The notes: a model not told the origin generated them from the sequence alone. Counted from the first letter of the stretch, positions 1 to 11,654 are shown. The stretch is DNA of 64,000 nucleotides from Margaritifera margaritifera (GCA_029931535.1 JAQPZY010001448.1:2046001-2110000); one strand, 5' to 3'. Numbers and translations are program-made.

Positions 1-738
1 GATAGTAATTGAACTTCCCATTTGCATAGGAGAAATTCAAACAGCCGAGAGTTTTGCCGAAGGCACAGGATTCCGCTTTTAAAGTTATATTGTCTAATCT
101 GAATGCTTTCTTCTATGTCTTCTAAAATATATTTCTCTTTCAATTTCTTCCCTTCGACTAAAAGTATTTTTTAAAAATTCCTATATGTCAACCTTCAGTA
201 AGACCACGCAGTCTTGGATCTCTGCCTTGCTTTTTATCATTTGATTTTTTATCTTTCTTTTATCTCCTTGTAGCTGTTATACTGGTCGATGATCAAAATA
301 ACCTCCTCATGGTTGATTTCATTGTCACTGATCGGTGTCGTCTACACAGTTCAAGTTACTGATGGCTTGTTACAATTTCGTCATGTTTTAAACCTTTATT
401 GTACATAAATTCTTCCTTAAATGGCTTTTGCAATAATACGTATCAGTGCTGTACTAACACCAGCAAAAAGCTGAATGAATACTTGTATGTAACAATTCCC
501 ACTAAACCAAATCTAATTGATGTTATTCTCACACAACCTGAACTCCTTCCATTGCTGCCTCAGCCCAATTTTAAACTTCGTATATATTTATAGCACTTAT
601 ATAGTGTTCGATCTCTTTGAACAAACCATTTTTTTAATCTCGTTATTTTGTATGTATTTATTTATTTATTAATATTTTTGGGGGGATGGGGAGGGGACGT
701 CTAAAGTTGATTCAATTGTTAGTATCTTGCGTAGGCTC
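1..738. other. Unassigned AT-rich sequence
   Basis: I see no gene, repeat boundary or RNA signature here. The only open frame (399-593) is short, lacks a splice context and has no recognisable motif. Confidence 0.5.
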
Positions 739-920
739 CAGTGGTGGCGTGACAGGTGGATAGGGGGGAGGGGTAATTGTTCCCGGACGCCCAGGCGAAG
801 GGAGGCGCCGTCGGGACCTTTTTGTAAAGCTGTAACCGGGGCGTAGATGGGGGAGGGGTGGTTGGAGGTTGGCAACTGATATAAAAACTGTTCTCTGTGG
901 CAAAGAAGGGGTGACCATTT
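739..920. mobile_element. GC-rich dispersed repeat, copy 1 (hAT-like end)
   Basis: The sequence starts CAGTGGTGGCG and carries the family hallmarks also seen at 3024-3199 and 4405-4662: a G-run, then GGTAATTGTTCCCGGACGCC, then GGCGCCGTCGGGA, then a T-run. The end of the 3024-3199 copy is GCCGCCACTG, the reverse complement of this CAGTGG start. That suggests hAT-type terminal inverted repeats of the CAGTGGCGG kind. Each copy has only one clear terminus, so superfamily assignment is tentative. Confidence 0.45.
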
Positions 921-1015
921 TGGCTACCGTGGTGTGTTTCAGCAAGGTACTTTACTCCAATTGCATCAACACTAAATAACTTACTTGTGGTGCTGTGCCG
1001 TAAAACACTAAACCA
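921..1015 (+). mobile_element. SINE family 1, 5'-truncated copy
   Basis: This is the 3' part of the tRNA-derived SINE present in full at 16816-17008 and 41887-42080. It contains GGCTACCGTGGTGTGT, the 'GCAAGG.ACTTTACTCCAATTGC' block, and an ACTAAATAA...GCTGTGCCGTAAA end. The tRNA-like head with A and B boxes is missing. Confidence 0.75.
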
Positions 1016-1097
1016 ATCAAGCTCTCTTATTCATAGGTTGTTCACGTCAAGATGACACCTTTGCAATGAGGTTTACACTGTAATTTAAGCAGGTTAT

Positions 1098-2985
1098 CTG
1101 ATAAGATAAGATTTATTTAAAGTCGGCAGGATTTAAAACAACAACTCAAAATAAGCTCTAATGAGCTTTTTACCGACGTGACACAATACAATAATAATGA
1201 CATTAAAACAAAGATTTGCAAGACATACAAACATAGTACATAGATACAATTGGACAAAAAACACATAGTGCATAACTTAAAATATAGACAAGCGGAGCAT
1301 TTTAAAATTGTAGTAATTAAAAGTGAATTCAGTATTTAGGTCATCTAAAAAGAAAAGTTACTATAAAATTACAAGTTAACAATCGAAATTTATATTAGAT
1401 GCAAGAGGCAAAAGCACCAATTTTGGACTAAAAGCAGATTATGCATTACTTAAAAGAAAGGAGCTCACAGTTGGCACCTGATAGTACATAAGACAAGGAC
1501 ACATAAAACAAAATGGTTATACAAGTATTAGCTGTTGTCATCATGGCGGGATGGGGGGGGGGGGGTATTTGCAGATATTACATTTACAGTCTTTACCATT
1601 CCAGGATAATATTATTGATCTAAAGGAGTTAAAATTTGACTGTTCTCTAAAGTGATTAGGTAGTTCATTCCATAAAACAGCAGCTGCATATCTATAAGAT
1701 GTTTTGCAATATGTTGAGGTTTTAATTCTTGGGACATCTAAAATATTTGAATACCTAAAATTGTATTTATTTTGTTTAAGACATATCAAATCATCCAAAT
1801 ATTTTGCGGCTAATTTGTTCAGAATTTTAAAAGTCTCTAGAGCCATAGTCCTAAGTCTGCGCACCTTCAGGGCTGGCATTTTTGCCATAAGTAATAGCTT
1901 ATGATAGCTGTATGTGTAATCATCATACACAAATCTCAGAGAATGCTCTTATATTTGTTCGAGTTTAGTGCTGTTCATGTCACTGCAGAAGTGGCAGGCC
2001 AAGGGACAGAAGTTGAAATTGGAGAGGATAAAAGTATGCAGGATTGTCAGTTTGTTGAGTCTAGTTAACTTCTCACCAATACGTTTCAAGACAGATAGTT
2101 GCCTTGAAGCTTTCCTATAGAGATTTTTTACATGTAAATCGAATTGCAATTGATAGTCAATGTCAATTCCTAGCAGTTTAACAATTTCTTCACAATTTAT
2201 GACAGCACTGCTTATGTCTAGTATAGGCTTCATACTGAATGTCTTTTTACCCACAGCTAGTGCTTGAAACTTTTCAGGGTTGGCTTGCATTTTGTTCGCT
2301 GTAAACCAGTCAATCAGAATGTTGGATTCTGTTTCAAGTGTGTCAATCAGAGTGTCAAAGTCCAGTGAGGAAAAGGACAAAGTGTTATCATCGGCATAGT
2401 TTTATAAAGAGCCATTTTTAATAAAATAAAAAATATCATTGATAAAAACATTAAAGAGTAAAGGTCCGAGTATTGACCCCTGAGGAACCCCTTTTGGAAT
2501 TTCAGTACAGCTACTCAAGACACCCTGCATCTTAATTTGCCTCTTACGATGTGACTGATAGCTCAGTAAGAGCCCAACTGAGCCATCTGACAACCCATAA
2601 GCGCTAAGCTTGCATAAGAGAATATCATGAGGGAGACAGTCAAAAGCCTTGGACAAATCCATCATAACTGCAGCTACATATTTGTTTTCATCAAGTGCTT
2701 TCTTCCAGTCTTCAAGTAAACGTAAAAGAGTGGTCTGGCATCCATGACCTTTACGAAAAGCGCCCAAAATATTTGTGAAAAATGTTCTCAAAAAAAAGAT
2801 GCTAACTGGGTCTCAATCGATATTTCAAATAGTTTGGATATGATTGGTAGAATGACAGGTCTATAATTACTTTTGTCAAGAGGATTGTTCTTTTTGAAAA
2901 TTGGAACTACTTGTGCTGCCTTTAGACGATCAGGAAAAATATTTGACTGTAAAGTTTTTTAATTAAATCTATTAGATAGGTTCAT
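1098..2985 (-). pseudogene. LINE-A: non-LTR retrotransposon reverse transcriptase, dead and 5'-truncated
   Basis: Read on the minus strand this is the 3' half of a jockey/CR1-like LINE. In order it encodes the RT N-terminal blocks (PIFKKNNPLDKSNYRPV, ~2890-2840), FRKGHGCQT (~2765), MMDLSKAFDCLPH (~2660), GVPQGSILGPLLFN (~2490-2450), the catalytic YADD (~2396-2385), FTANKMQANPEKFQ (~2290) and the thumb/C-terminal region to 1541. A 3' UTR follows, ending in a TCTTATCTTATC tail at ~1097-1112, typical of LINE tails. It is inactive. A TAA lies just before YADD (~2402), another TAA follows LEQI (~1948), a frameshift sits in the T8 run at 2790-2797, and all sequence 5' of the RT is absent. The clade is not certain from sequence alone. 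Confidence 0.9.
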
Positions 2986-3023
2986 TAGGTTGTTTCTCTA
3001 CAATTTAAATTGTCATGTACAAC

Positions 3024-3199
3024 CAATGCGGCGCGACGGGCTGGGGGATGGGGGAGGGGTGAGGCTGGAGGGGGCAATTGCGCCCAAACGCCGTGCGAGG
3101 AGGGGCGTCGTCGGGAGTTTTTCTTCTTTTTTTAGCTGTAACTGGGGCGCCACTAAAGAACATTGCTCCCGGGCGCCTCGAACCCTCGCGCCGCCACTG
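3024..3199. mobile_element. GC-rich dispersed repeat, copy 2 (right end)
   Basis: Same family as 739-920 and 4405-4662: GGGGGAGGGG, then GGGCAATTGCGCCCAAACGCC, then GGGGCGTCGTCGGGA, a T-rich spacer, then GCCACTAAAGAACATTGCTC and a GCGCCGCCACTG terminus. It lies against the 5' truncation point of LINE-A. Confidence 0.5.
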
Positions 3200-4404
3200 G
3201 TGAGTTCCACCCTTGATAGTGGCAGTGTAAGAAACGATCCATGGAGCACTTATGTACTTCTTCACTATTTTATCTAACAATAACAGCTGTGCTATTTATA
3301 TATATGTCTGAACTGCTAGGTGTGTTCCGCGCACCGCGAGCTATTACGTGTTTTATGTTCCTACTAAGACAAATCCAATCGGAAATTCGTCTCTGAACTG
3401 GCCGCCATTTAGGTCTTGAACACATAACACAAACACAATACTAATGAATATTAATTAGATATTGATCACGTGGAAATAAAAACACAAACATTCAAATCTG
3501 CAACTGCACCCGAGTGACCTTTTTCAGTGGCTATACAACGCGACAGTATTGGCTCAATATCCATACAGCACATCAAATGGGCTGTTATTGTCACTTGAAT
3601 TCCAACGAATATAATAACAGTAAGATACAAAATAATACTATATACACCTTGTTACAAAATCTGGCCGAATATGCTCACGTTAATCTTTTCAGGGATTTCG
3701 AATCGGGATTTTACTGTTCACCCTTGTCGAAAACCCTTTGCATGTTCGAAAGAAGGTATTCTGAAAAAAAATGTGTGCGTTTCACCCGCTAAACATCGGA
3801 ACTAATTTCAACGTTGGCATGAAACTAAAAATGTGCATCAAAAAAGAGAACGTCATTGCTTGATACATTTTTCTCACAAATTCTTTAAATTTTCAAAGTT
3901 GTGCTCAACTTTTTTAGCAGCTAAATCCCAAATTGAAACAGCATTCAATGAAAATCACACTGAACTGCCGACATTTTAAACACATGAAAGACCGATCATC
4001 TCTTATCCATATAATGAAATATGGCTTGCGCGAGACTCTTTATCCAAAATAAGTTTTCAACGCTACGCAAATAATGACGACATGCTTAAATACGCAGAAT
4101 TTATTTTATGTCAGTATATTTTATTAAAAAAATGTATGCAGGGCAGTTGTGGGTGCATTTATTACAATGTATTAATACGCGAGAGTACAAAATTTCCTTT
4201 ACGTTGAATTTGAACCTACTTGGAGCTAGCGTCATAAGTAGCTGCCCATCCTATGCATAAAAACATGCAGTTTTAAATGTGTCTTATTTCATCGATACCT
4301 CAATGCACTCTAGGTATCTGTTGGAATATAAAACATCTTGTAATGGCTTTCTTTTGTTATTTGATCTGCGTAGAAGATGCCCCCTCAAGTCATTGTTGGC
4401 GCTA
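3200..4404. other. Unassigned AT-rich sequence
   Basis: There is no gene or repeat boundary I can support. The open frame at 3514-3792 has no motif, no matching splice signals and composition like its surroundings. Confidence 0.5.
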
Positions 4405-4662
4405 ATGGGGTGCCGTCGCGGGGTGGGAGGTGGGGGAAATGCCCCCGGGCACCAGGCGAATGGGGGCGCCGTCAGGATTTTTTTTAAAACCTGAAATTAT
4501 CATGGTATTTCACCTCACCTTGCAGTTTTTGTCAGTGACCAACCTTCCTCTTCCCCCTCCTAAATATAGATTTTATGAAGAATTGCATCCGTCTCTGTGG
4601 CAAAGTAGAGGAGCCACTAAAGAACATTGCCTCCGGGGGCCGCGAACTGTACGCCTATGAAA
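4405..4662. mobile_element. GC-rich dispersed repeat, copy 3
   Basis: It shares GGGGGAAATGCCCCCGGGC, GGGGGCGCCGTCAGGA plus a T-run, 'TCTGTGGCAAAG.AG' and GCCACTAAAGAACATTGC with the copies at 739-920 and 3024-3199. The 3' part (GGGGGCCGCGAACTG) aligns with the right end of copy 2. Confidence 0.5.
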
Positions 4663-4665
4663 AAC

Positions 4666-5295
4666 ATTAACGATCAGTTTGATCGTTCCTATGCTTACAT
4701 CTTTTGACTATATCATGGATTATATATTTATAGTATCACATCCTGAAAGTTTATTTACTTAGTCTAGAAGATATGCATTTCTTACATAGCTCTAAAACTG
4801 ATGTTCGAGGTAATGGAAATGATACTATATATGGATATGCTCATTATTTTTGGAAACACGGGGTTATTTTTAGGCCAGAGCAATAGTAATCGTGTCACAG
4901 GCATAGGAGGGTTTGAAAACCCTCCAAGTCAAACTGTAAAATCTACATTTCTTCTGAATGACCACAATGAAGTGACGCTTGAGTGATATTATCATCAAAA
5001 GTGCCGCCAACATTTTTGTGTAAACATATGTAGCGACTTTCACTCTTTTAAAACAATTATACATATTCTAAATCGAAGTAAAAGGAAAAAAATAAATAAA
5101 ATAAACACCCAAACACATGCACGCACGCACGCACGCACGCACAAAGACACACGATTAAGGTGATATTTTCCATCATATATCTTGCTGTTGGCACATGAGC
5201 GTATTCATAGTGCAAATTCATGTTCTACCCAACCACCACCACCCCAAAAATTTTGTTAAATTTTTTTAAAAATATTTTTTATTATAAACAAAATC
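4666..5295. other. Unassigned sequence with a short (CGCA)n tract
   Basis: No gene is seen. A tetranucleotide repeat (ACGC)n occupies about 5117-5142. Confidence 0.5.
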
Positions 5296-5480
5296 ACATT
5301 GCCGAAATTGATTTTTGCATCTAACTGAGCCGGTTTTGCCTGGTACTTTGAAGCGCTTTAAATATTATTTGATTTATATATAATGTTTAAAAAAAAAATC
5401 AAAAAAAATAAATACCTACATGCCTACCCTACTTTTAAAACCAGTGCAATAGGAAACACACATATTTTTTTTTTTTTTTT
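5296..5480 (+). repeat. Dispersed repeat, partner of 11060-11210
   Basis: The two loci share, in order, a GCATCTAA-TGAGC block, a GAAGCGCTT-AAATATTAT block, 'GCCTACCC.A.TTTTAAAACC', AGTGCAATAGGAAACA and a following T-run. In the partner an (AT)n tract lies where this copy has AT-rich unique sequence. Confidence 0.6.
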
Positions 5481-5505
5481 TTTTTTTGGGGGGGGGGGGG
5501 GGGTT

Positions 5506-5656
5506 AAGTGTCGTTTTGAAAAGCATTAGGACTCCATAATAACACCACCAGAGATGAATGTCACATGTGGAACATTAAAATATTTATTTTAATATTTTAA
5601 TAGTGTCGTTTTGAAAAGCATTAGAACTCCATAATAACACCGTCAACGTCGAATGC
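5506..5656 (+). repeat. Tandem duplication, ~95-bp offset
   Basis: The block GTGTCGTTTTGAAAAGCATT followed by AG.ACTCCATAATAACACC occurs at 5508 and again at 5603. An AT-rich spacer lies between them. A T20/G17 homopolymer (about 5467-5504) directly precedes the first copy. Confidence 0.8.
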
Positions 5657-5659
5657 CAT

Positions 5660-6912
5660 TTACACTTCGTCTGTATGGTACATATATCAGTCGGTCTTGC
5701 TCAGGCCAACTGACAGTTTTCCTGTCTAATGTTTCTTTTTTTTTCATAATTATTTTTTAAGCGTTGAAACCCTTACAAGTTTCAGTTAACTGTCAAATAA
5801 TCTACATATGGCACACATAAAATCTACGCGTGTGTGTGTGTGTGTGTCTCGTAGAAATCGTTCTTTACTGCCATTAGTGTGTTTTGTATGAGAATATTCG
5901 TTTGAAAAAATTAATTACCTCTAAAATAAGCACCTTTCCCGATCCAATTATGAAAGTGTTGGAAAAAGGTACGCCTTGTATTGGCAAGTAGAGAACAAGA
6001 AGTACTAAAAGATAACGCCAAGTCACATTTTTCTGTATTGGTGGGTTTTTCGTGTTTGTTGTTTCCCAATTTAGGGACAAGGGGCGGATCCAGAAATATT
6101 GCTTAGTATCCTTTAGGGGGAACGTAAACAAGTAGGCATGGGGTATGTGGGACGGAATCCCTAATGGCGGCCATGGGGACGAAGTCCCCAGAAGCTCCTG
6201 AAGTTTAAGCTTTTCCAAGGCATCATTTTAATCTTACTGTAAAGAAAACTTTAGGAAACATTCCTGTTGCATTGCGCTCATTTTTTAGGGATGCGCGCCG
6301 GCTCAGCCCCTGGTTATGACGACCGTCGCACTGGATGCGGTGAATGACTAGGTCTTTATGCACCCCGAGTTTGACAAAAAATTAAAGTCACCATACCTAA
6401 TTATTCTCCACGAATGTTTACATTTTTTAAAGACAATATCTCTAATTATACCATTCAAATATTATTCAAGAACTGTAAAATAAGGACCTAACGTTGTTAA
6501 CTGCATGAATGAGAAAGTCCAAGTTTTCACCGCAGCCAAATTACGGATCCTCCCCCCCCCCTCCAAAAAAAAAAAAAAAGTGGAAAAAAGTGTCCTAATC
6601 TATGGATCGTGGCGTGAATCTCCTGTTTGTCGAAGGGTCAATTATCAATCATGATATGTAACCATTAATAATATTATTTTATGTCCTCCAGTACGGCCAC
6701 TGATGGCATCTTAAAAGGATTTTACCTGTTCACTTCCTTCATAGGGCGCCGTACCTGAAGCATTTGTGGTCTTTGATATTAAGGCATTATTATCACGTTA
6801 CCAAAACGGAGTTATTAATCAGACGAGCAAGTTATCCTTCTTAGAAAACCATATCATTGTACGATTATGCAAAAAGTAACTTAAATAAAAGACTGTTTTA
6901 GGTAAGGATCTT
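5660..6912. other. Unassigned sequence
   Basis: No gene is recognised. A GT microsatellite lies at ~5829-5847. A hAT-like fragment GGGGCGGATCCAGAAAT at ~6079 resembles the reverse-complement motif at 9603-9622. A polyC/polyA tract is at ~6549-6579. Confidence 0.45.
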
Positions 6913-7558
6913 AACAAGAGTTCCTCGAAGGGACCGACACTCTACTGGCTGAAAAGAATTTCTAGGAATTCAAGATAAGACCATTTCTTCCTTTTAACTG
7001 CTGATTGTTCAAACCATCTTTGATATTCTTCAGCAATAACAAGATCTTCAAATTAGCTGCTGTGGTGGACATAGTGGCTGTCAGCTTGGCACCATTTTCG
7101 TTTAGGATCATTAATACATGATAAGAAGTCTTCTAGGGGAAACCCCATGTTGATATGACTTCCTGTTTTGGAGGAGTAACGATAACAAGATTTTCAAGAT
7201 GGATGACATGGTGGCAATGTTCGATATCAGATTGGCACCATATCTATTTATTACAAACTAGACACCATAAGAAGTCTTTTAGTGAAAACCCCATGTTCAT
7301 ATGATTATCCATTCAGGGGGATGCCATATGGGTTATCAGATTGGCGCAATTATCATTTACAACCAACAAGACATTATAAGAAGTCTTCTGGTAAAAAACC
7401 AATGTTAATATGACATTCCGCTCAATAGGTGTAGCGATAACAAGATTTTCAAGATTACCGCTGTGGCAGCCATACTGGACATTAGATTGGCCCCATTTTC
7501 ATTTATGACCAACTAGACTTCATAAGAAGTCTTTAGTTAAAACCTCATGGTGATATGG

Positions 7559-8129
7559 GGCACCCCGACAAAAGCGCGCCGGCGCGCAGGACAAAAGCGC
7601 GCAGGACAAAAAGCGCGCCGACATAATCGCGCACATACAAAAGCCTACAATAATTACTATTTTGTGTCTCTAGTAAAGAAAACACTAACAAATACAGCAT
7701 TAAAGATCATTAATCATCGTTTATTAATTAATATCTCAATATGCAGAAATATGGCGTTAAAGATAAAATACCATTATCTATTCATTAGTATCTCAATATG
7801 CAGAAATATGGCGCTAAAGATAAAATACCATCATTTATTCATTAGTATCTCAATATGCAGAAATGTGGCGTTAAAGATCAAATAACATCATCTATTCATT
7901 AAATTAAATTATTGCACTTTGCGCCAAGTAGCTTTGAAGAATGACTCTTCAAATAATATTTGGAACTTAGAAAATATGTTACTTTTCATGTCTACTTCTA
8001 CTCTACGCACTTTGCTTTTTGCGCGATTCTGTCTGGGTTTCAGGTTTTGTCCGCGCACTTTTGTCGGGGGTTTTAAGCTGCGCGCTTTTGACGGCGCGCT
8101 TTTGTCCTGCAAGCTTTTGTCGGGACACC
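7559..8129. mobile_element. Non-autonomous TIR element, 10-bp TSD (MULE-like)
   Basis: It is flanked by perfect 10-bp direct repeats GGTGATATGG (7549-7558 and 8130-8139). The termini are GGCACCCCGACAAAAGC and the inverse of GGTGTCCCGACAAAAGC. Both ends repeat a GCGCGC / GGACAAAAGCGCGC motif. A TSD of 8-10 bp is typical of Mutator-like elements, so MULE-like is the best inference. It has no transposase and lies inside satellite-cored element A, so it is younger than that copy. Confidence 0.8.
7698..7905 (+). repeat. 57-bp tandem repeat, ~3.6 copies
   Basis: The block TCTCAATATGCAGAAAT recurs at 7734, 7791 and 7848, with a partial copy upstream. The period of 57 is a multiple of three, so one frame stays open (repeating SICRN.ALKIK). 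I take that as a by-product, because no start context or related domain is visible. It forms the core of the TIR element at 7559-8129. Confidence 0.9.
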
Positions 8130-8750
8130 GGTGATATGGCTATCCCGTCTGGAGAAGTTGCGACAAGATTTTTAAAATGGACACTGTGGCGGCGATATTG
8201 GATGTCCGAGCAGCACCATTTTTATTTAGGACCAACTAGACCATGGGATGAATGTGTGCGTGAAGTTTCATCGCATTCCTCTAAGTAGCTTAGGAGGAGT
8301 AGCGATAACAAACTGGTGCTAACGGACGGATGGACGAAGGACGCCCGACGACGGAAAACAGACCATCCCATAAGCTTTTCTGATCTATGACCAGTAGAGC
8401 TAAAAAGTAACCATACATGTATTTTAGTATTTTTGCACAAAACTGAGATAGTGTGTGTGTGTGTGTGTGTGTGTGTTCTTCTGGAATTTTGGGGTAAAAC
8501 ATTTTAATGAGACCAGTAGGTAAAATAAAACGTTTATGAGTATTCATGAAACAGTAGACTTATTTAGGGTTACGTGATCCATGACACTAAAGAAATGTGT
8601 GTAATGTACATGCAAATAATCAGAAAGTTTATTAACATTCATGAGCATACAAAATTACATATAAACATAAATGCTTTATGAATACAGAGAGAACTTAAGC
8701 AAAGAATTCATCAATGAATTTGTACATGTATGTGTAAGTATATATATGTG

Positions 8751-8754
<4 letters not shown>

Positions 8755-8838
<84 letters not shown>
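8755..8838. repeat. (TA)n(CA)n compound microsatellite
   Basis: About 30 TA dinucleotides are followed by about 10 CA. A separate (GT)n lies at ~8451-8474. The surrounding open frames are entirely microsatellite-derived. Confidence 0.95.
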
Positions 8839-8839
<1 letters not shown>

Positions 8840-9350
8840 ACATACATACACACATAAATGTCAACTGGAAATGAGTATTTATGGAGCATAAATTGAGATT
8901 ATTGGAATGTAACTTTCAATGTACAGAAAGCACATATTCTGAGTTTTCGATCATACATAACTGAGAGTTAATATATACATTTATGCTAAGTTAAATATGT
9001 ATATTTCATGAAATGTAAAAAGTCATTACCAAAAACAAAAACAAAAAAAAAATATCAAGTCAAACGATTGCTTATTCATTTAAACTTACTTTTATAATGC
9101 AAAGTCCTAACAGTTGCAGATTACATTGATAAGAGTACACACACATAGAAAATCTATACAGTCAATATCTTATGAGTCTAATAATTGGCTAAAATACATA
9201 AATCGAGTATTTGTTAATATATATATTGAGACTGATCTCGTAAATCCTGTCCATTTTCTCCAGAACAGAATCCAAGATTTTTTAAAACAATTATCGCCTT
9301 GCTCATATCCACAATTATATATTCGCATTACTGTTTTAATATGCACCTGG
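8840..9350. other. Unassigned AT-rich sequence
   Basis: I see no gene, repeat boundary or RNA in this interval. Confidence 0.5.
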
Positions 9351-9622
9351 GGCAGACTCGGATGAGAGGGTGGGGTGGGGTATGTGCATAACCAGCACCA
9401 GCCCTACACTCCCCCGCACAAATTGAGCGCAAAACAACCATAACGTTACCTAGAGTAATTTTTTAAAAATTTTTTCTTTAAAACAATAATTTGTTAAAAT
9501 TCTGTCCTGCAAACACTTAAAATGCAAAAGTTAACCGGGTTTTCGCCCATGGGCCCCTATCGACCACCCACCACCACCACCACCGCCACCACGACACACG
9601 ATATTTCTGGATCCGCCCCAAT
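9351..9622. other. C/G-rich tract with possible hAT-like ends
   Basis: It opens with GGGGCAGACTCGGA and a G-rich run and closes with TTTCTGGATCCGCCCC. The closing motif is the inverse of GGGGCGGATCCAGAAA at ~6079. This suggests termini of a hAT-like repeat, but the two ends match poorly and no TSD is evident. Confidence 0.3.
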
Positions 9623-10379
9623 GCACGGAATTAATGTGTCAACACCGGACACACTAACGTTGCAAAGATGACGCGAGATGCTGAGAAATCAAATCGTCAT
9701 CGTACCAGCTTCATCAGCCGATATACGAGTGAAATGACAACATATTATTATTTTGTCAAATCATGATTCCAGCCAACTAACATCTTACAAAAAAGGCTTT
9801 ATCATCTTTAACCTAAAGCCAAGAATTTTTACAAAGCAAATTATTACAATTATTTTCAAAAAGTCAAGAAAGGACTCCAATATGTAACCATTTACTTAGT
9901 TTTCCTGTGTAGTAATTAACTATAATGCAATGATTCATCCCATCCCTTTGACCTGAACGCAATGATTGATTCCTTCACTTTGACCTGAACTCATGATCAT
10001 TGGAACTATAAACAAAACTCAATACACATTCGAACATCATTGTGAGTGTCAGAATCCAACGAGACAATGAATATTTGTGTTTACAAGTAATTCTGATGCA
10101 AATACATATTTCATTATCTATTTAATGAATGAGGTATAGTTTACAGAGAAATCGAAGATAACGAGTATAAATATGCATGCAGGTATTGTCTATGAAGGAG
10201 CATTTCCAGAATGCATGTGTGTGGAGGATGGGGATGGGGTGGGGGAGAGACATGCAGACCTGCCCATAATATCAATAAATAATGAGGTATTTAAAAAGGG
10301 TAGCCCAAAGACTATTTTCAACATTGTCACGATATGACACAGTAGTTAATATCGCTCGAGGCCATCCCTCTATGACTCT
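9623..10379. other. Unassigned sequence
   Basis: No gene or mobile element is recognised. ATTGATTCCTTC / CTTTGACCTGAAC motifs recur around 9940-9990 as a small local duplication. Confidence 0.5.
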
Positions 10380-10612
10380 ATGATGAAAAGAGGAGGCCTC
10401 TCGTGAGGGCGACAAAATGATAAACCTGTATTGAATATGTGTAGCATGGTTATATCCTCTCATCAGGGGGCGAACTCTCGTGAGGGCGACTAAATGGTAA
10501 CCCTGTACTGAAAACGTGCAGCATGGAATGTCCTCTCATCAGGATGGGGTGGACTCTCGTGAAGGGGACAAAATGGTGACCCTGTGCTGAACATGTACAG
10601 CATGGACTCTTG
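10380..10612 (+). repeat. ~78-bp tandem repeat, 3 copies
   Basis: The landmark CTCTCGTGAGGGCGAC starts at 10398, 10475 and 10554. It is followed by AAATGGTAACCCTGTACTGA-type sequence and GCAGCATGG. Copies diverge by several substitutions. No tail or TIR was found. Confidence 0.85.
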
Positions 10613-10719
10613 AGAGAAGTATCTCGTAAAACAAGGACCATTGTATATATATAGTTGATATCCATTGCATGTTTTTGATTTATTCTGCTCGTACAATCTA
10701 GGCCATCCCCTTTGACATT

Positions 10720-10806
10720 AAAACGAATTGTCCCCCAAAAAATATTCTTTAAAACTTTTTGAAAACGAATTGTCCCCAAAAAAATATTCTTTAAAACTTT
10801 TTGAAG
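10720..10806 (+). repeat. Short tandem duplication (~48 bp)
   Basis: AAACGAATTGTCCCC followed by an A-run, ATATTCTTTAAAACTTTTTG, occurs twice in direct succession. A G13 run and (AAT)n tract follow at ~10931-10974. Confidence 0.85.
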
Positions 10807-11059
10807 CTGCTGAGAATCTTTAGGCACTTTAGGCATTATGCTCAAGAGCTACAACTGTATATTAAAAAAGTTTCCAGTTTCATCGTACATTGTGCTGTGA
10901 TGAAACTAGAAACTATCACGGACTCTATAGGGGGGGGGGGGGAAATAAAAAATAAATAATAATAATAATAATAAATGTGTTTCCGGTCGGCCGACCGTCA
11001 CTGTTTCTCAGTACCGACCCTAGCACTTTTTTCCCCCAAATGGTTAAAAAAAAAAAACG

Positions 11060-11094
11060 AAATTTATTAGTGCATCTAATTGAGCTGAAGCGCT

Positions 11095-11145
<51 letters not shown>

Positions 11146-11210
11146 AAATTTATTTTGCCTACCCCAATTTTAAAACCAGTGCAATAGGAAACATCTTTTT
11201 TTTTTTGGTC
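11060..11210 (+). repeat. Dispersed repeat, partner of 5296-5480, with (AT)n insert
   Basis: It has the same ordered blocks as 5296-5480, with an ~18-copy AT microsatellite at ~11103-11140 and the shared CCAGTGCAATAGGAAACA end. Confidence 0.6.
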
Positions 11211-11326
11211 TAGCTATGATCATCCTTAAAACCATATCTGGCTGAAATTCACTAACATAAATCTCTTATTCTAAGCAAAATTGTATAAGTTGAAAATATT
11301 GTGACTCTAATCCTTGACTCTTTGGT

Positions 11327-11460
11327 CACAGATGCTTGGTTATCGAACAAATGTTTGATCAATAATGCTTGGTTATCAAACAAATGTTTGGTCACAGATG
11401 ATTGGTAGTCAAACAAATGTTTGGTCACGCATGCTTGGTTTTCAAAAAAATCGTCGATAA
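11327..11460 (-). repeat. 33-bp tandem repeat, 4 copies
   Basis: TGCTTGGTTATCAAACAAATG-type units start at 11331, 11364, 11397 and 11430. Each holds the palindrome CAAACAAATGTTTG. The 33-bp period keeps a minus frame open (repeating TKHLFDNQ), but nothing else supports a gene. Confidence 0.9.
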
Positions 11461-11654
11461 TGTTCATATCGAGCCTTTATATTAAACTTGTTCATATCAA
11501 GGTGTACACGTGGTTGAAAAAAAACGTTTTGTACCGGTTTCCATTTTCACAGGGAATTTAGATGAACGAAGAAATGGACAAACAAACGTACGAGTCAAAA
11601 CAGTCGCAGAAAAGAAAAACAATTAGACATCAAACCGATCACTGAAAGAGTTGG

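Larger units (their letters stand above)
6913..8406 (+). mobile_element. Satellite-cored (Helentron/HINE-like) element, copy A
   Basis: The head begins AACAAGAGTTCCTCGAAGGG and includes CTCTACTGGCTGAAAAG. About five units of ~145 bp follow, each with a 'GATAACAAGATTTTCAAGATGG' landmark (e.g. 7035, 7180, 7434, 8157). The tail has GATGAATGTGTG, AGCGATAACAAACT, a GGACGGATGGACGA run and a hairpin ending GACCAGTAGAGCTAAAAA. Unit 4 is split by the TIR element at 7559-8129. Non-coding. The Helentron link rests on structure: subterminal inverted repeat GCTCTACTGG/CCAGTAGAGC (first base differs here), a 3' hairpin and a tandem core. Confidence 0.75.

Noticed and set aside
1704..1904. Plus-strand frame within LINE-A, and plus frame 41357-41545
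   Set aside because: The first is antisense to the RT C-terminal domain. The second is a product of the TTCGAAATAACG repeat block.
8671..8889. Open frames of alternating Tyr/Ile and Thr/His
   Set aside because: They are translations of the (TA)n(CA)n microsatellite. The same holds for frames at 24107-24451, 33431-33637, 40546-41025, 43921-44181, 52336-52815, 58992-59249 and 62144-62368.
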